A DNA stretch of 64,000 nucleotides from Nostoc spongiaeforme FACHB-130 (GCF_014698475.1 NZ_JACJTB010000025.1:1-64000); one strand, 5' to 3'; numbered from the stretch's first letter, positions 19,247 through 28,323 are shown. Notes: a model not told the origin generated them from the letters alone. Translations and numbers: made by a program.

Positions 19247-21433
19247 TTAAGTGCGATCGCATTCCGTAACTTTCCAAAGAGCAACTTGCTGTCTGAGTTC
19301 TTCTATATCTAAATAATCATAAGCGAAAGCTTTGCGTAATAAAGCATGGGGAATAAATTCATCATATTTTTGCATTTCTGGAGCTTCGGCTGTACTGATT
19401 AAATCTTCGGCGGAAATTCTTTGCTCACACAAAGAAGCAATTTCTGATTGCAGATATTTCACCTTACCTTTACCTAATTTCAAAATCATATAATAAGGAT
19501 TCATCCCCCCCATACTACTAATTTCTAAAGATTCTCGACAAAAAGCATTCAGCAATCTTTCTAAAGTGCGATAAGCTACTGTTCCCATCCAAGGGAAAAT
19601 ACAACATTTATTTTTATCTAATGGCAATATATAAGATTTCGCTAATCCAGCAGACTGAAATAATTCTCTAACTGTTTTTAGGCGTTGTTGAGCATTTTTT
19701 TGTAAATAGCTATATTCAACATCTTCTATTAAAACCTGTCGCATTCGTTGTAAAATTTTAGTATGAATACTACCGCCACCACCACGCCAATAAACAGTAG
19801 CTTTACCATCTACCTGTTTAGCTAAAACCACTTTTCTTTTAAAATCAACTTCTACAACTTCCCAAGTGCGACCAGCTAAACCAAATTGATTCCCCACAGG
19901 TGGCGGTGTCACAATACTACCAATTTCTGTTGTACTTTGCTTTACGGTATATTCTTGATTATCAGCAAATACAGCATAAAATTGAAATCTCCCGACTATC
20001 TTTTCCCCAGACAAACCGATAATTAATTTACCCTGCTCAGTTTGTTGAATATGACCAATATCAATTAAATAACGTAACAATAGTTTAAAATCTGCTGGAG
20101 AAATCGCCGCAAAAGGTGGCATATTTAAAACTTGTTTAGCTAAACTCGCCGGGGATAATTCTCCCGCCGCTAATAAAATACTCATTGTCTGATGATAAAG
20201 CAAACTCAAAGGATATTTCGGTGGCTTTATTGGCTCAATCCAACGTTCTTCTAAATAAAGTTGAATAATAGCAATACACTGTAAAAGTTGCCAGGGAATT
20301 TGCTCAGGAAGATATGCTTCCGATAATGGTTCATCTTCAGCACAAACAAATCGCATATCCGCAGTTGCACCTCTTCTACCAACACGTCCCAATCTTTGTA
20401 AAAAACTAGCCACAGATAAAGGTGATTCTAACTGAATAACTCGCTCTAAATTACCGATATCTATACCTAATTCTAAAGTGAGTGTAGCCGCAGTCACAGC
20501 AGGATGATGGGGTTCTTGCATAGCTTTTTCCGCAGCTTGGCGCAAACTCGCCGAGATACTCCCGTGATGGACATGATAAATATCTGGTTGTGCTTGTGCT
20601 TGTGCAATTTGTCGTAAGGAAGCAATTACAGATTCAGTTTGAGTACGGTTATTTGCAAATATCAGACATTTTTTATTTTGGCTGAGGTTAAAAAGATAAT
20701 TATCATATATTTCTGAGGAATTAATATCATCACGAAGATAAAAATGTTCAACAGCCAGTTTAATTTGACGTTTACCAGCTTCAATTTTAGGAGTAATGAC
20801 TTGTTTATCAGTTCCCGAACGTAGCCATTCTTCCGCCATTGAATAATCGCCAAGGGTAGCTGATAGACCAATGCGTCGGGGTTGTGATTGAATTGCATTA
20901 GCTAAACGCTGCAATTGACAAATAATCTGACAACCGCGTTCCGAACCCATAAAAGCATGAATTTCATCAATAATGACAAATTTTAAATCTCCAAATAAGC
21001 GCACTAAATCATGATGTTTATTTATTAATAAACTCTCCAAAGATTCTGGCGTAATTTGAAGAATGCCTTGGGGATTTTTTAAAAGCTGATTTTTGCGGCT
21101 TTGCGCCACATCACCATGCCAATGATAAACAGGAATATCGGCTGTTTTAAGTAAGCCATTGAGGCGTTCAAATTGGTCATTAATTAAAGCTTTAATCGGG
21201 CCAATATATAATGCACCTATTGTATTAGTAGGGTGATTATGTAATACAGTTAAAACTGGTAGAAATGCTGCTTCTGTTTTTCCCGCCGCCGTGGCTGCCG
21301 CTACCAATAAGTGAGCATCAGTGTCAAAAATCACTTCACAAGCAGCAATTTGCACTGGTCGTAATTCAGTCCAATTGTGATGGTAGATATATTCTTGAAT
21401 AAAGGGTGCAAGTCGGTTAAAGGCATTAGTCAT
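19247..21433 (-). CDS. Lhr/BrxHI-like DEAD/DEAH-box helicase
   Basis: 728 residues, superfamily 2. Motif I AAATAAGKTEAAF (about 37-50), motif II VIIDEIHAF, motif III LSATLG, a helicase-C domain with CLIFANNRTQTESV, TLTLELGIDIG and motif VI QRLGRVGRRGA. The C-terminal 300 residues, after YLEERWIEP, have no catalytic motif I recognise. The compact Lhr-like layout resembles BrxHI, the helicase of type 2 BREX. With the BrxD-like ATPase and TerB_C-like protein upstream on the same strand it may form a DNA-processing or defence module (inference). A housekeeping repair helicase is the alternative. Confidence 0.85.
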   Translation of the reverse strand: MTNAFNRLAPFIQEYIYHHNWTELRPVQIAACEVIFDTDAHLLVAAATAAGKTEAAFLPVLTVLHNHPTNTIGALYIGPIKALINDQFERLNGLLKTADIPVYHWHGDVAQSRKNQLLKNPQGILQITPESLESLLINKHHDLVRLFGDLKFVIIDEIHAFMGSERGCQIICQLQRLANAIQSQPRRIGLSATLGDYSMAEEWLRSGTDKQVITPKIEAGKRQIKLAVEHFYLRDDINSSEIYDNYLFNLSQNKKCLIFANNRTQTESVIASLRQIAQAQAQPDIYHVHHGSISASLRQAAEKAMQEPHHPAVTAATLTLELGIDIGNLERVIQLESPLSVASFLQRLGRVGRRGATADMRFVCAEDEPLSEAYLPEQIPWQLLQCIAIIQLYLEERWIEPIKPPKYPLSLLYHQTMSILLAAGELSPASLAKQVLNMPPFAAISPADFKLLLRYLIDIGHIQQTEQGKLIIGLSGEKIVGRFQFYAVFADNQEYTVKQSTTEIGSIVTPPPVGNQFGLAGRTWEVVEVDFKRKVVLAKQVDGKATVYWRGGGGSIHTKILQRMRQVLIEDVEYSYLQKNAQQRLKTVRELFQSAGLAKSYILPLDKNKCCIFPWMGTVAYRTLERLLNAFCRESLEISSMGGMNPYYMILKLGKGKVKYLQSEIASLCEQRISAEDLISTAEAPEMQKYDEFIPHALLRKAFAYDYLDIEELRQQVALWKVTECDRT

Positions 21434-21525
21434 GGTGAGTGTTCAGGCTGAAAATAATACTATCTTTTAGCACATAACACCCACTCTGGTGAAATTAGGA
21501 GAAATATTAGATATTGAACCAAGTG

Positions 21526-21849
21526 TTAAACTGATGCACTTAATAAAAACAGAATATACTGATTTAAACTGACATTTTCTTGTTCAGATGCTTCAGCTAA
21601 ACGACGATGTAGAGATTTTGGCATTCTCAGAAGTAGCTTACCACTGTATTTATCATCAGTGATAGGTAAAGGGATTTCGTCTCCAGCTTCATAAGCCGTT
21701 TCAATCCATAATTCTCTGGCTTCATTAATATTTTCCATCGTTTCTTCTATTGTTTCACCTTGGCTGAGACATCCAGGTAAATCTTTAATTTGAGCAACAT
21801 ATCCTCCTTCAGAGTCAGGATAAAGTGTGATGGAATACTTCAAATTCAA
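21526..21849 (-). CDS. hicB: HicB-family antitoxin
   Basis: 107 residues, apparently starting at TTG (21849). The N-terminal HicB fold is clear: YSITLYPDSEGGYVAQIKDL then PGCLSQGETIEETMENINEA. The C-terminal part, GKLLLRMPKSLHRRLAEASE then NVSLNQYILFLLSA, is a ribbon-helix-helix DNA-binding domain. HicB normally neutralises the mRNA-cleaving toxin HicA and represses its own operon. Here the upstream hicA exists only as a fragment, so this is an orphan antitoxin. The loss of the usual ATG suggests that the deletion also removed the original hicB start. Confidence 0.85.
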   Translation of the reverse strand: MNLKYSITLYPDSEGGYVAQIKDLPGCLSQGETIEETMENINEARELWIETAYEAGDEIPLPITDDKYSGKLLLRMPKSLHRRLAEASEQENVSLNQYILFLLSASV

Positions 21850-21857
21850 ATAGTACT

Positions 21858-21938
21858 CTAAAAAAGGCGAAAATCCTCAAACGTGACCTCTGGTGGTCGG
21901 TTGAGAAATTGCTTAATCAATTTTTTTAACTTGCTTAT
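21858..21938 (-). pseudogene. hicA toxin remnant fused by deletion to hicB
   Basis: Reading the minus strand from 21938 gives ISKLKKLIKQFLNRPPEVTF-EDFRLF and then a stop at 21858-21860. This is the N-terminal helix and 'RPPxVTFEDxRxLLE' region of HicA toxins. Past a one- or two-base frame change in the T-run, the next frame continues LEYY straight into the hicB frame (LNLKYSI). The body of HicA, including the catalytic His of the dsRBD-like fold, is missing, so no active toxin can be made. The identification is by pattern and the fragment is short. Confidence 0.55.
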
Positions 21939-22147
21939 TGAGCAATAGTAATATATATAGTATCATAACTCATTTTTGATTTTTTAACGAATTGCCAAAA
22001 ACAAAAAGGAAGATAAGAATAATTATTTAGTTCGATTTTAGAGAGTTTTAATACTAGTAAATAAGGGGATAAAATTTAATTTATTTAAATTAATATAAGT
22101 TTTTCAAATATCGCTATTATAAACATATTATTTTGGTTAACTCAAAT

Positions 22148-22618
22148 ATGAAATTAAATATTGAACAAAAGCTTTGGAATCTAGGTAAAGAGAATGAATC
22201 ATATACAAAAGAAGATTTTTATGAAATTATCGATGCTCTATTGGATGATTTTCAGGAGTTTATAGGTCATAATTTTAAACGCGATACAGAAATTAATTTA
22301 GATATGAAAAAACCACATTCTCCTTCATTTGGTCGATGGATGTGGACAATGGAAACAGAAAACTCTCCCCTATCTACAGTTTGGTTAGCTGTCATAGGTG
22401 GTGATATGGTTGGTACTGAAAATAGAGACAATGTTTTTCATGTTAGCCTGACGCTATTTTTGTTTGATGCTATTAGCAAAAAGCGCCTGTGTCTTACAAC
22501 AGGTGAAAGTGTCATTGAGTTTGTTTTTGAAAGACAATCTAATAGTCGTGGATGTTGGCGTAGTTTTGGGTGGTGTAAAGATGAATGGGGAGAGTGGGAA
22601 GATATTAAATATGAGTAG
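22148..22618 (+). CDS. Uncharacterised acidic protein, partner of the WD40 gene
   Basis: 156 residues from the ATG at 22148; a TTG five codons upstream is possible. I do not recognise the family. It begins with a helical segment (IEQKLWNLGKENESYTKEDF), then a Trp/Phe-rich beta region (SPSFGRWMWTMETENSPLST, DNVFHVSLTLFLFDAISKKR, CWRSFGWCKDEWGEWEDIKY). The composition is AT-rich compared with the flanks. Its last 8 bases overlap the next ATG (ATGAGTAG), so the two genes are probably translationally coupled. It sits on the plus strand inside a minus-strand block, which suggests insertion. Confidence 0.72.
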   Translation: MKLNIEQKLWNLGKENESYTKEDFYEIIDALLDDFQEFIGHNFKRDTEINLDMKKPHSPSFGRWMWTMETENSPLSTVWLAVIGGDMVGTENRDNVFHVSLTLFLFDAISKKRLCLTTGESVIEFVFERQSNSRGCWRSFGWCKDEWGEWEDIKYE

Positions 22619-23615
22619 TGTATTTATCAATAGTCCGCTCGAATTAAAAATGATTAATATGTATGAAGCTTTTAAACACCAATTAACAATAAAATTTAAT
22701 CAACGCCAGAATGCGATCGCACTTAGCACAGATGGAAATACTCTAGTAACAGGTGGGGCTGATGACCAAAAAATAAGTGTCTGGGATACCAACACAGGTA
22801 AATTAATTAGAACTTGGATGTTTGCACCTGATGAGCTTCTACATGGACTGTCAAACACAGTTGAATCTGTTGCTATATCCACAGATACTAAAATTTTAGT
22901 AAGTGGTGGTAGGTTAATTCAGATATGGAATTTAGAAACTGGACATAAGATTCGCACTTTAAAAAGCAGAGGTGCTATTTGTATCGTCATTAGTCCTGAT
23001 ATGACAAAACTAATAACTCATGGAAGTGGAAGAAGTCCCACAACTATTATCTGGGATTTGCATAAGGGTAGAAAAATTTATCAGCGCACTGGTCAATATG
23101 ACTGTATTTTATCTTTTGTCATTAGTCCAGATAGTAAAATTTTTATTGGAGGAAATGGAACTACTAATAATGTAACTATTTGGAATTTGAATACAGGCAG
23201 TATAATAAAAGAAATGGAAAATAAAGGCGATATCCGAGTTCATAAACTTGCTATCAGTCCTAATGGTGAAACTTTAGCAGGAGGTGGTTACGATGGAATA
23301 AAAATTTGGGAAATTGCAACAGGAAAGCAAGTTCAAACAATAGATAAATTGAAGAATATACAATTTCATTCTCATCTTGATTTCATCAATAGTCTTGTGT
23401 TTAGTCCTGATGAAAATATGCTATTGAGTAGTGGTAGTGATGGCTCAATTCAGGTATGGAATGTGCAAACTGGTAAAAATATCTATACTTTTCCAAGTGA
23501 GCTAAGATTTAGCTCAATCGCACTTAGCTTTGACGGACAAACTTTAGTAGGTCATGCACAATCTAATAACACAGTTGAGGTTTGGAAGAATTCTACAGCT
23601 ATAGCAACAATTTAG
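22611..23615 (+). CDS. Seven-bladed WD40-repeat protein
   Basis: 334 residues from the ATG at 22611, which overlaps the preceding stop codon; the frame is open further upstream but only antiparallel to the previous gene's coding. Seven WD-type repeats can be counted, for example ALSTDGNTLVTGG...ISVWD, AISTDTKILVSGG...IQIWN, VISPDMTKLI...TIIWD, VISPDSKIFIGG...VTIWN, AISPNGETLAGGG...IKIWE, VFSPDENMLLSSG...IQVWN and ALSFDGQTLVG...VEVWK. That is a complete beta-propeller with no kinase or NACHT domain attached. Probably a protein-interaction scaffold for its coupled partner. Confidence 0.88.
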   Translation: MSSVFINSPLELKMINMYEAFKHQLTIKFNQRQNAIALSTDGNTLVTGGADDQKISVWDTNTGKLIRTWMFAPDELLHGLSNTVESVAISTDTKILVSGGRLIQIWNLETGHKIRTLKSRGAICIVISPDMTKLITHGSGRSPTTIIWDLHKGRKIYQRTGQYDCILSFVISPDSKIFIGGNGTTNNVTIWNLNTGSIIKEMENKGDIRVHKLAISPNGETLAGGGYDGIKIWEIATGKQVQTIDKLKNIQFHSHLDFINSLVFSPDENMLLSSGSDGSIQVWNVQTGKNIYTFPSELRFSSIALSFDGQTLVGHAQSNNTVEVWKNSTAIATI

Positions 23616-23639
23616 TTTTTAGTATATTTCTATCTTTGA

Positions 23640-24968
23640 TTACAAACTAAATTCTGCTGCGTCATCTTCATCGATAGCTGCATTTTTACCAACAGATGTA
23701 GGTTTGAATTGAGAACCATGAATTAATTCACCAAATGCTATTTTCGGATTTTGATGTAAGATATTCAGCACGCTAATAAAGTCGCGGATGATTTCGCCGG
23801 GGGTGAGTAAGGCTTCAGCGCCTAAGCGACTGACAATTTCTTGTAAAAATTCTTGTAAGTTGCGATCGCTCAACGTTTTATCATAGCCATAGTGGGTTAC
23901 ATGAATTTCTTTCAGGCGTTGTAGAAGGGTGAAAATTTCAGCCTCACTCAAGGGGTTTAGCCGAATAACTGGCCCTAAAAATTCCTGAACATTCGCTTGA
24001 GTAGCAAAGCGACTTTCTTTGGTACGTCTGCGCCAAGCTTGGTCAGCAAATAGTCCCCGGTTTTGGTCTTCTAAAAATTTGGTTGTACCGCCAATAAAAA
24101 TACCCAGATGTTCAGCTTTGCATTGCATGGTATCGTTAAACATTGCCAGCAATCTGTTATAGTTTTTTTCGCGGGTAACTGTGGTGGATATTTGGTACAA
24201 ATTTACCGCTTCATCTAATAATACTAATAAACCTTTATAACCAATTTCAGCCACAAATTTAGCTAACAATTTAACGTAGTCGTACCAACTTTCATCATCA
24301 ATAATTACCCGCACACCTAAAGCAGACCTAGCTTCAATTTTGGTGCTGAATTCACCACGCAACCACCGCAAAGCCGCATTTTTTAAATTATCATCATCTA
24401 ATCGATAACCACGCCAATAAGCAATAATCACATTACCAAAATCAAACCCATGAACTAAGTCTTCAATATACTGCACAACTTCTCTAATTTTGGCTTCTAC
24501 TTGGTCATCAAAACCTTCGTCGTTGGGACGCATATTAGTTTCTTTGGCAACTTCTTGTTGGATTTTATTAATCCAACCTTCTAAAATTGAAACTAAAGCA
24601 CCGCCATCAGGACGGGTTTTGGTGGAAAGATGACTCATTAATTCTCGATAAGTCGCCAAACCTTCATTATTACTTCCCGCGAGGCGACGTTCATAAGATA
24701 AATCAGCATCAGCTACGACAAAGCCTTGTTCCATTGCACGGTTGCGAATCATTTGCAGGAGAAAGCTTTTACCGGAACCATAATTACCAATAATAAAGCG
24801 AAATGCTGCGACACCTTCGGCAATGTCATCTAGATTTTGTATCAGGCTTTTAAGTTCTTGTTCTCGACCAACTGCTATGTGTTCAACTCCTAGTCTTGGT
24901 ACTACTCCCGCACCCAGGGAATTAATTAAAGCAGTGGAAATTTTCTTCGAGATTTTGAGCTTTGCCAT
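23640..24968 (-). CDS. BrxD/DUF2791-type P-loop ATPase
   Basis: 442 residues from the ATG at 24968 (a GTG at 24977 would add three). An N-terminal segment (ISTALINSLGAGVVPRLGVE and AVGREQELKSL) leads to Walker A IIGNYGSGKSFLLQ. Walker B is GLLVLLDEAVNLYQ, followed by GIFIGGTTKFLED and a C-terminal lid with TPGEIIRDFISVLNILHQNP. This pattern matches the BrxC/BrxD family ATPases of BREX (DUF2791). BrxD accompanies the BrxHI helicase in type 2 BREX. It is 55 bp downstream of the TerB_C-like gene and likely cotranscribed with it. Biochemical role unknown. Confidence 0.82.
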   Translation of the reverse strand: MAKLKISKKISTALINSLGAGVVPRLGVEHIAVGREQELKSLIQNLDDIAEGVAAFRFIIGNYGSGKSFLLQMIRNRAMEQGFVVADADLSYERRLAGSNNEGLATYRELMSHLSTKTRPDGGALVSILEGWINKIQQEVAKETNMRPNDEGFDDQVEAKIREVVQYIEDLVHGFDFGNVIIAYWRGYRLDDDNLKNAALRWLRGEFSTKIEARSALGVRVIIDDESWYDYVKLLAKFVAEIGYKGLLVLLDEAVNLYQISTTVTREKNYNRLLAMFNDTMQCKAEHLGIFIGGTTKFLEDQNRGLFADQAWRRRTKESRFATQANVQEFLGPVIRLNPLSEAEIFTLLQRLKEIHVTHYGYDKTLSDRNLQEFLQEIVSRLGAEALLTPGEIIRDFISVLNILHQNPKIAFGELIHGSQFKPTSVGKNAAIDEDDAAEFSL

Positions 24969-25023
24969 GTACTTCACTAGATTTTAGATTTCGCGCAATA
25001 ATAATTTTACGATAACAAGTAAT

Positions 25024-26295
25024 TTAATTTGATGATGCTTGCCTGCTCATCAAGTCTTCGTACATAGCAATTATTTTGCGGACATTGTGCTGATGTTCTG
25101 GATACACTGAGGGAGTGTCTTCTCCTGGTTCGATGATTAATTCCCCAATGGTATCATTTGCCCGGTCGTTAATAGAATCAATCAAGAGATTAGGCATGGT
25201 AATATTAGCTTCGGCAATTTGTTTAATGCTTGCTTTGGGGTTATCTGCTTGTAATATTGCTCTTAATACTTCAATTTCATGACCTGGCAATTTTTCTAAC
25301 AAATTAGTCCATTCTTCTGGTAAGTCTTCACTGGTATCTTCTGAAGGTGCAATTAAATCAGCAAATGGAAATAATTCGGGTTCATCTTCTAGGGAGAGAT
25401 TTATTGGTATAGGTTCTAAATTCAGTGTTTCTGTTTGTTGCAGTAAGTCCCAAATTTGACTTTGTAATAAATCTCGTTCTCCTTGTAAGATTAAAATTTG
25501 ACTATTTAACTGGTCGATTTCTGATTGGTGATTAATTTTTTGCTGATGTAATTCAGTTAAACTATTGGTGATGTTATTCTTTTCTGTAGTGATATCTGCC
25601 AATAATTGATTTTGCTGATTAACAACAGTTTCTAGCTCTTGAATTTCTACCCTGAGTTCATACATTTTTTCTTCTAGCTGCGGTTTGAGTCTACCTAGTA
25701 AGGTTAAGTTACTCTCAATTTCTTGCTTATCTTGGCGTAGTTCATGAAGTTGAGTTTGTAACTGGGCAATTTCAGCATGAGAAACATTACTATGTAACTC
25801 TAATCGGCGTTTTTCGGCTGTGAGGTTAGCACAAATGTTACTAAGTTCTGTATTAGTTTGCTCTAGTGTTTGAATAGTATTTTTCAGGTTATTAGTTTCA
25901 GCTTCTAATTGCTTTTTTTGTCCGGCAAAATTACTTAATTCTCGATGCAGACTATCTCTTTGATTGCGAGATTCGGAAATTTGATTTTGCAGTTTTTGGT
26001 TCTCAGCATATAACAAGTTATGATGTTCTTCAATTTGTTTGATTTCTCTGTAAATGCGATTTTTTAAAGATTCTTGCTCTTTAATGCGTTTACGTAAGGT
26101 CGTTAACACCAGCAGTTCATGATGTCTCCGGCGCTTATCGACAAATAATGCGGCGGTATATGTAGCAAGGACAGTAATTATGCCTGTTAAGAAAGCTTGA
26201 CCAAAATTCCAATTAGGAACCAGACTAAGCCCAAAACTTACACTAAAGGCAACTACACCTAGAAGAAATCGATTACTGACCATTACTGCTTGCAT
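25024..26295 (-). CDS. Membrane-anchored coiled-coil protein with TerB_C-like C-terminus
   Basis: 423 residues. Two hydrophobic segments (about 8-26 and 32-52) are followed by a long coiled coil (about 60-300) rich in Gln/Glu/Leu heptads, then an acidic linker. The C-terminal domain (about 325-420) reads EWTNLLEKLPGHEIEVLRAI, KQIAEANITMPNLLIDSIND, GELIIEPGEDTPSVYPEHQH. The '(P..LIDxINDxAxDxxGxxxIE)' pattern resembles TerB_C domains of tellurite-resistance-associated proteins. That assignment is by eye. It would place a sensor or scaffold at the membrane with the ATPase encoded 55 bp downstream. Confidence 0.7.
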   Translation of the reverse strand: MQAVMVSNRFLLGVVAFSVSFGLSLVPNWNFGQAFLTGIITVLATYTAALFVDKRRRHHELLVLTTLRKRIKEQESLKNRIYREIKQIEEHHNLLYAENQKLQNQISESRNQRDSLHRELSNFAGQKKQLEAETNNLKNTIQTLEQTNTELSNICANLTAEKRRLELHSNVSHAEIAQLQTQLHELRQDKQEIESNLTLLGRLKPQLEEKMYELRVEIQELETVVNQQNQLLADITTEKNNITNSLTELHQQKINHQSEIDQLNSQILILQGERDLLQSQIWDLLQQTETLNLEPIPINLSLEDEPELFPFADLIAPSEDTSEDLPEEWTNLLEKLPGHEIEVLRAILQADNPKASIKQIAEANITMPNLLIDSINDRANDTIGELIIEPGEDTPSVYPEHQHNVRKIIAMYEDLMSRQASSN

Positions 26296-26319
26296 ATTGC
26301 TGGTGTGAATTCGTAATTA

Positions 26320-26495
26320 AGATTGAGGCTGAGGATCAGATTTATGAGGTAAGAATTCAGGAGTCAGAATTCAGAATGCAGAATGATTAATCAATATTGT
26401 TCTAGGTAGGGAGTCTAATAATTGAGAAGTATGAGTCATTATACTGTCTTCAATTCTGACTTGTGGATTCTGGATTCTGTATTCTTTCATTATTA
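26320..26495. repeat. 'gaattcaggagtcagaattc' dispersed repeat
   Basis: Short direct and inverted copies of gaattcagaatgcagaa / ttctgacttgtggattctg fill the spacer and reach into the 3' end of the DUF815 gene (26450-26490). The last codons of that protein (ERIQNPESTSQN) are therefore repeat-derived. A similar block is at 29395-29475. Confidence 0.6.
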
Positions 26496-27814
26496 GTTGT
26501 ACCAAAGAGAGATAAATCTGCTTTTAAAAAATCAATAAATTGTCGTGCTGTGCGTCCAGAACGGCCATTATGACGGGTTGCCCACTGTAATGCTTGATAT
26601 TCTAAATCTTCTGGGCTGAGATTAATTTTGGCTCGCGACGCTAAATGACGAATAATTGTTAAATAAGTATTTTGATTTGCTGGCTCAAAGGTTAATGTCA
26701 GACCAAAGCGATCGCTAAATGATAACTTCTCTTGCATCGTATCCCAAGCATGGATTTCTTCATTATCCTTGGGGGTGGGTCTATCAGCGAAATACTCTCG
26801 AATGAGGTGGCGGCGGTTGGAGGTAGCGTAGACAACTACATTTTGCGGTCGTGCTGTTAAGTTACCTTCTAAAACTACTTTAAGAGCTTTAAAAGCGTCG
26901 TCATCTTCCTCAAAGGAGAGGTCATCGACAAAAATGATAAATTTTTGTGGCAACCCGCGTAACTGTTCGACAATTTTTGGTAAATCATGTAAATCAGATT
27001 TGCCAACTTCTAGTAGACGTAGGTTGCGATCGCTATACTCATTCAACAAAGATTTGACTAAAGAAGATTTCCCCGAACCGCGACTACCATAAAGTAATAC
27101 ATGCAATGCTGTTTCACCCGCTAGTAAAAACTCTGTATTTTTCAGCAAAGCATCTCGCTGCCATTCATAACCCACCAGTGTACTTAACTTAATGGGGTCA
27201 GGATAAGGAATACCAACAAACTGTCCATCTTGCCAACGCAAGGCGCGATACTCAGCAAATAAACCTACACCAAATTTTTGATAATAAGCGGCTAATTCTT
27301 CCACCGCATCAGCCCAATTTTCCCAATCTGGCAAATGCAGGGTTTGGTTGCTGCTATGATTGTGTTCTTGATACCAAACTACAGGCGAAACTGGCAAATG
27401 AGTTACAGCTTGTACCCACTCGCTGAGAGATGCTGTACTGCATTCATAAAGACTTTGTAAGATGTGTAAATCATGTTTAGCGGCTGCAACTAAAGCTGGG
27501 GGTAATTCCTGGAAGTCTTGTTGCTGCGCCAGTTGGCTAAAGGGATTTTCCGCCAGGAGTATTTGGGAAATTAAATGGTCTTCCCAATTTTGACGGCTTG
27601 CGGCTAAGGCGTGGAAGTAATTGCCATAGGCTTGCAGACAACTCCTGCCATCGGCATCAGTGTAACGTATTGCTTGCAACAGTTCCAGAAAGGCGATCGC
27701 GGCTTCGCTCTGGAGGACAGATTGGTAAAGTAAAAGAGATGCTGCTTGACGCTGGAGGAATTGCACCTGGGCATAGGACGAAGTACTTGCCGTTGGCATT
27801 GCGGGAATATCCAT
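26450..27814 (-). CDS. DUF815-family AAA+ ATPase
   Basis: 454 residues from the ATG at 27814. The N-terminal half (1-210) is helical and of unknown function. The C-terminal ATPase has LVGYEWQRDALLKNTEFLLAG, Walker A LLYGSRGSGKSSLV, Walker B FIIFVDDLSFEEDD, sensor VVYATSNRRHLI and the DUF815-typical FSDRFGLTLTFEP and RHNGRSGRTARQF. Widespread housekeeping ATPase of unknown role in cyanobacteria and Firmicutes. It lies upstream of the TerB_C-like gene on the same strand, separated by about 155 bp of repeat DNA, so its membership in the same module is uncertain. Confidence 0.88.
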   Translation of the reverse strand: MDIPAMPTASTSSYAQVQFLQRQAASLLLYQSVLQSEAAIAFLELLQAIRYTDADGRSCLQAYGNYFHALAASRQNWEDHLISQILLAENPFSQLAQQQDFQELPPALVAAAKHDLHILQSLYECSTASLSEWVQAVTHLPVSPVVWYQEHNHSSNQTLHLPDWENWADAVEELAAYYQKFGVGLFAEYRALRWQDGQFVGIPYPDPIKLSTLVGYEWQRDALLKNTEFLLAGETALHVLLYGSRGSGKSSLVKSLLNEYSDRNLRLLEVGKSDLHDLPKIVEQLRGLPQKFIIFVDDLSFEEDDDAFKALKVVLEGNLTARPQNVVVYATSNRRHLIREYFADRPTPKDNEEIHAWDTMQEKLSFSDRFGLTLTFEPANQNTYLTIIRHLASRAKINLSPEDLEYQALQWATRHNGRSGRTARQFIDFLKADLSLFGTTNNERIQNPESTSQN

Positions 27815-27901
27815 CAATCAACTAGGTGAGATAGCTAAATAGCTATGGTAAATTGTCTGCCGACCTTGGCTGTAAAGTCAAAATCTACATAGGTTTTAAC
27901 A

Positions 27902-28219
27902 ATGAATTTAGGTATAATTGCTGCTTTTGCCTACGGTATCTTCGCAATTGTTGGTGGAATTATTGGCTACGTGCAAGCGCGTAGTCTGGTTTCACTTTTG
28001 AGTGGTGGTGTTAGTGGTTTGTTACTGATTTTGTTTGCTTACTGGCACTTGCAAGGGCAACCTTGGGGTTTAACTTTAGCTGCTTGTGTAGCTGGGGTTT
28101 TGGTGGTTGTGTTTGCTTTGAGGTTTGCCAAGACACGCAAGTTTATGCCTGCGGGACTAATGATTGTTTTAGGGGCGCTGGCGCTGGTGTTGATGGTGCA
28201 TCAGTTGGTGGTTAAATAA
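27902..28219 (+). CDS. TMEM14 family small membrane protein
   Basis: 105 residues with four hydrophobic helices and the family pattern of small glycines: AAFAYGIFAIVGGIIGYVQA, SLVSLLSGGVSGLLLILFAY, ALRFAKTRKFMPAGLMIVLG. TMEM14/FAX-type proteins in plastids move fatty acids across membranes; the same role here is inference. Divergent from the DUF815 ATPase gene with an 87-bp shared spacer. Confidence 0.87.
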   Translation: MNLGIIAAFAYGIFAIVGGIIGYVQARSLVSLLSGGVSGLLLILFAYWHLQGQPWGLTLAACVAGVLVVVFALRFAKTRKFMPAGLMIVLGALALVLMVHQLVVK

Positions 28220-28323
28220 CATATAGATGAGTCTCCTGTTGTAGTACATTTATATTATTGTATAGCTGTGGCGATCGCTACAAATACTTTGATCAGGAAA
28301 CATCTATTTATTTGAATGTCTAA

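Noticed and set aside
22464..22610. Longer N-terminus for the WD40 protein
   Set aside because: It overlaps the coding frame of the upstream gene by 150 bp; the ATG at 22611 overlaps the upstream stop and fits translational coupling.
19247..27814. Complete BREX system
   Set aside because: Only helicase and BrxD-like ATPase parts are present; no PglX methylase, PglZ or PglW/PglY is encoded in the window.
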